Source: Pseudomonadota bacterium
Lineage (GTDB): Bacteria; Pseudomonadota; Alphaproteobacteria; Rhizobiales; Xanthobacteraceae
Direction of reading: 5' to 3'
DNA: 5,923 nucleotides
Assembly (NCBI GenBank): GCA_023433965.1
Contig: JAEYTQ010000136.1
Coordinates: forward strand, 1 to 5,923
Under the pieces are notes generated by a model. The model was not told where the DNA came from and ran no database searches. It saw only the letters and a program-made list of their open reading frames with translations. The position numbers and the translations under genes were made by a program. This document shows positions 5,800 to 5,923 of the stretch, in pieces (positions within the stretch are counted from its first letter, which is position 1; every line of letters begins with the position of its first letter).

Positions 5800-5923
5800 T
5801 TATTCGAACCAGGGCCATTCTGCCGGACCTTCATGCGTAACGGCTCCGCCCGGCGCCTGCCCGACCAGTCGCGCATATTTGGCGAGCGCACCTGCACGGT
5901 GACGGGGCGGACGCTGCTTCCAG
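5800..5923 (-). CDS. Probable IlvD/Edd-family dehydratase, C-terminal end (partial)
   Basis: The last 40 codons of a gene that enters from beyond the right edge and stops at TAA (5802-5800). The peptide contains RAGALAKYARLVGQAPGGAV followed by THEGPAEWPWFE. The pattern G-x-LAKYA-x-LV...A-x-x-GAVT is what I recall as the closing segment of dihydroxy-acid dehydratases and related sugar-acid dehydratases, where the Fe-S enzyme removes water from a 2,3-dihydroxy acid. The Trp-rich tail is not typical, and the Fe-S cysteines lie outside the window, so this is a family guess. Another minus-strand frame is also open here (5736-5921) and has a GC-richer third position, but its Arg-rich peptide resembles nothing. 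The gene is upstream of and in line with the importer operon, separated by 93 bases and its own promoter candidate. Confidence 0.55.
   Translation of the reverse strand, partial: WKQRPPRHRAGALAKYARLVGQAPGGAVTHEGPAEWPWFE
5887..5903. promoter_or_regulatory. Possible NtrC-like enhancer site upstream of the sigma-54 promoter
   Basis: CGCACC-TGCAC-GGTGAC resembles the NtrC dyad TGCACC-N5-GGTGCA: 9 of 12 conserved bases match with the correct 5-base spacer, including a perfect CACC/GGTG core. It lies about 155 bases upstream of the predicted start, a usual distance for such enhancers, inside the end of the dehydratase gene. A match of this quality can arise by chance in GC-rich coding DNA, so confidence is low. 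Confidence 0.25.

Noticed and set aside
5633..5902. Plus-strand open frame of 89 codons spanning the ATPase start and the leader
   Set aside because: It covers the ATPase N-terminus, promoter and dehydratase end on the opposite strand, with no motif and no good ribosome site.
5736..5921. Alternative minus-strand frame at the right edge with very GC-rich third positions
   Set aside because: Its peptide is Arg-rich and matches no family, whereas the frame ending at 5800 shows a dehydratase-like closing motif. I kept the latter with moderate confidence.

Overview
The window is compact, GC-rich bacterial DNA with seven genes or gene fragments and almost no non-coding space. High GC, the 'sulfonate/nitrate/taurine-type' ABC importer and the family mix (acyl-CoA ligase, octopine/nopaline-dehydrogenase-like protein, 3-hydroxyacyl-CoA-dehydrogenase-like protein, 2,5-dihydroxypyridine-dioxygenase-like protein) suggest an alphaproteobacterium of the Bradyrhizobium/Rhodopseudomonas kind. 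That assignment is inferred from style, not from a marker gene. No RNA gene, mobile element, CRISPR array or long repeat is visible.

Left half, plus strand (1-2236): the 3' end of an AMP-forming acyl-CoA ligase, then a TTG-started octopine/nopaline-dehydrogenase-family protein overlapping it by 4 bases, then, after 3 bases, a protein of the 3-hydroxyacyl-CoA dehydrogenase family. This is one tight operon whose promoter lies outside the window.

Right half, minus strand (read from 5923 down to 2233): the last 40 codons of a probable IlvD/Edd-family dehydratase; a 93-base gap holding a very good sigma-54 (-24/-12) promoter candidate; an ABC importer made of an ATPase and two different permeases, joined by two identical ATGATG stop/start overlaps; and a NicX-like non-heme iron ring-cleavage dioxygenase. 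The two operons converge and share a palindromic CTAG in which each strand reads its own TAG stop, so there is no room for an intergenic terminator.

Working model (inference): the minus-strand operon imports a small, probably nitrogen-containing aromatic or heterocyclic compound and cleaves its ring, under sigma-54 and possibly nitrogen (NtrC) control. The convergent operon may activate and oxidise or reduce the resulting acid. The importer has no solute-binding protein here, and the usual partners of NicX (NicD, NicF, NicE, NicC) are absent, so the real substrate is open. The regulatory region at 5707-5903 and the altered active site of the dehydrogenase at 1244-2236 are the parts most worth a second look.
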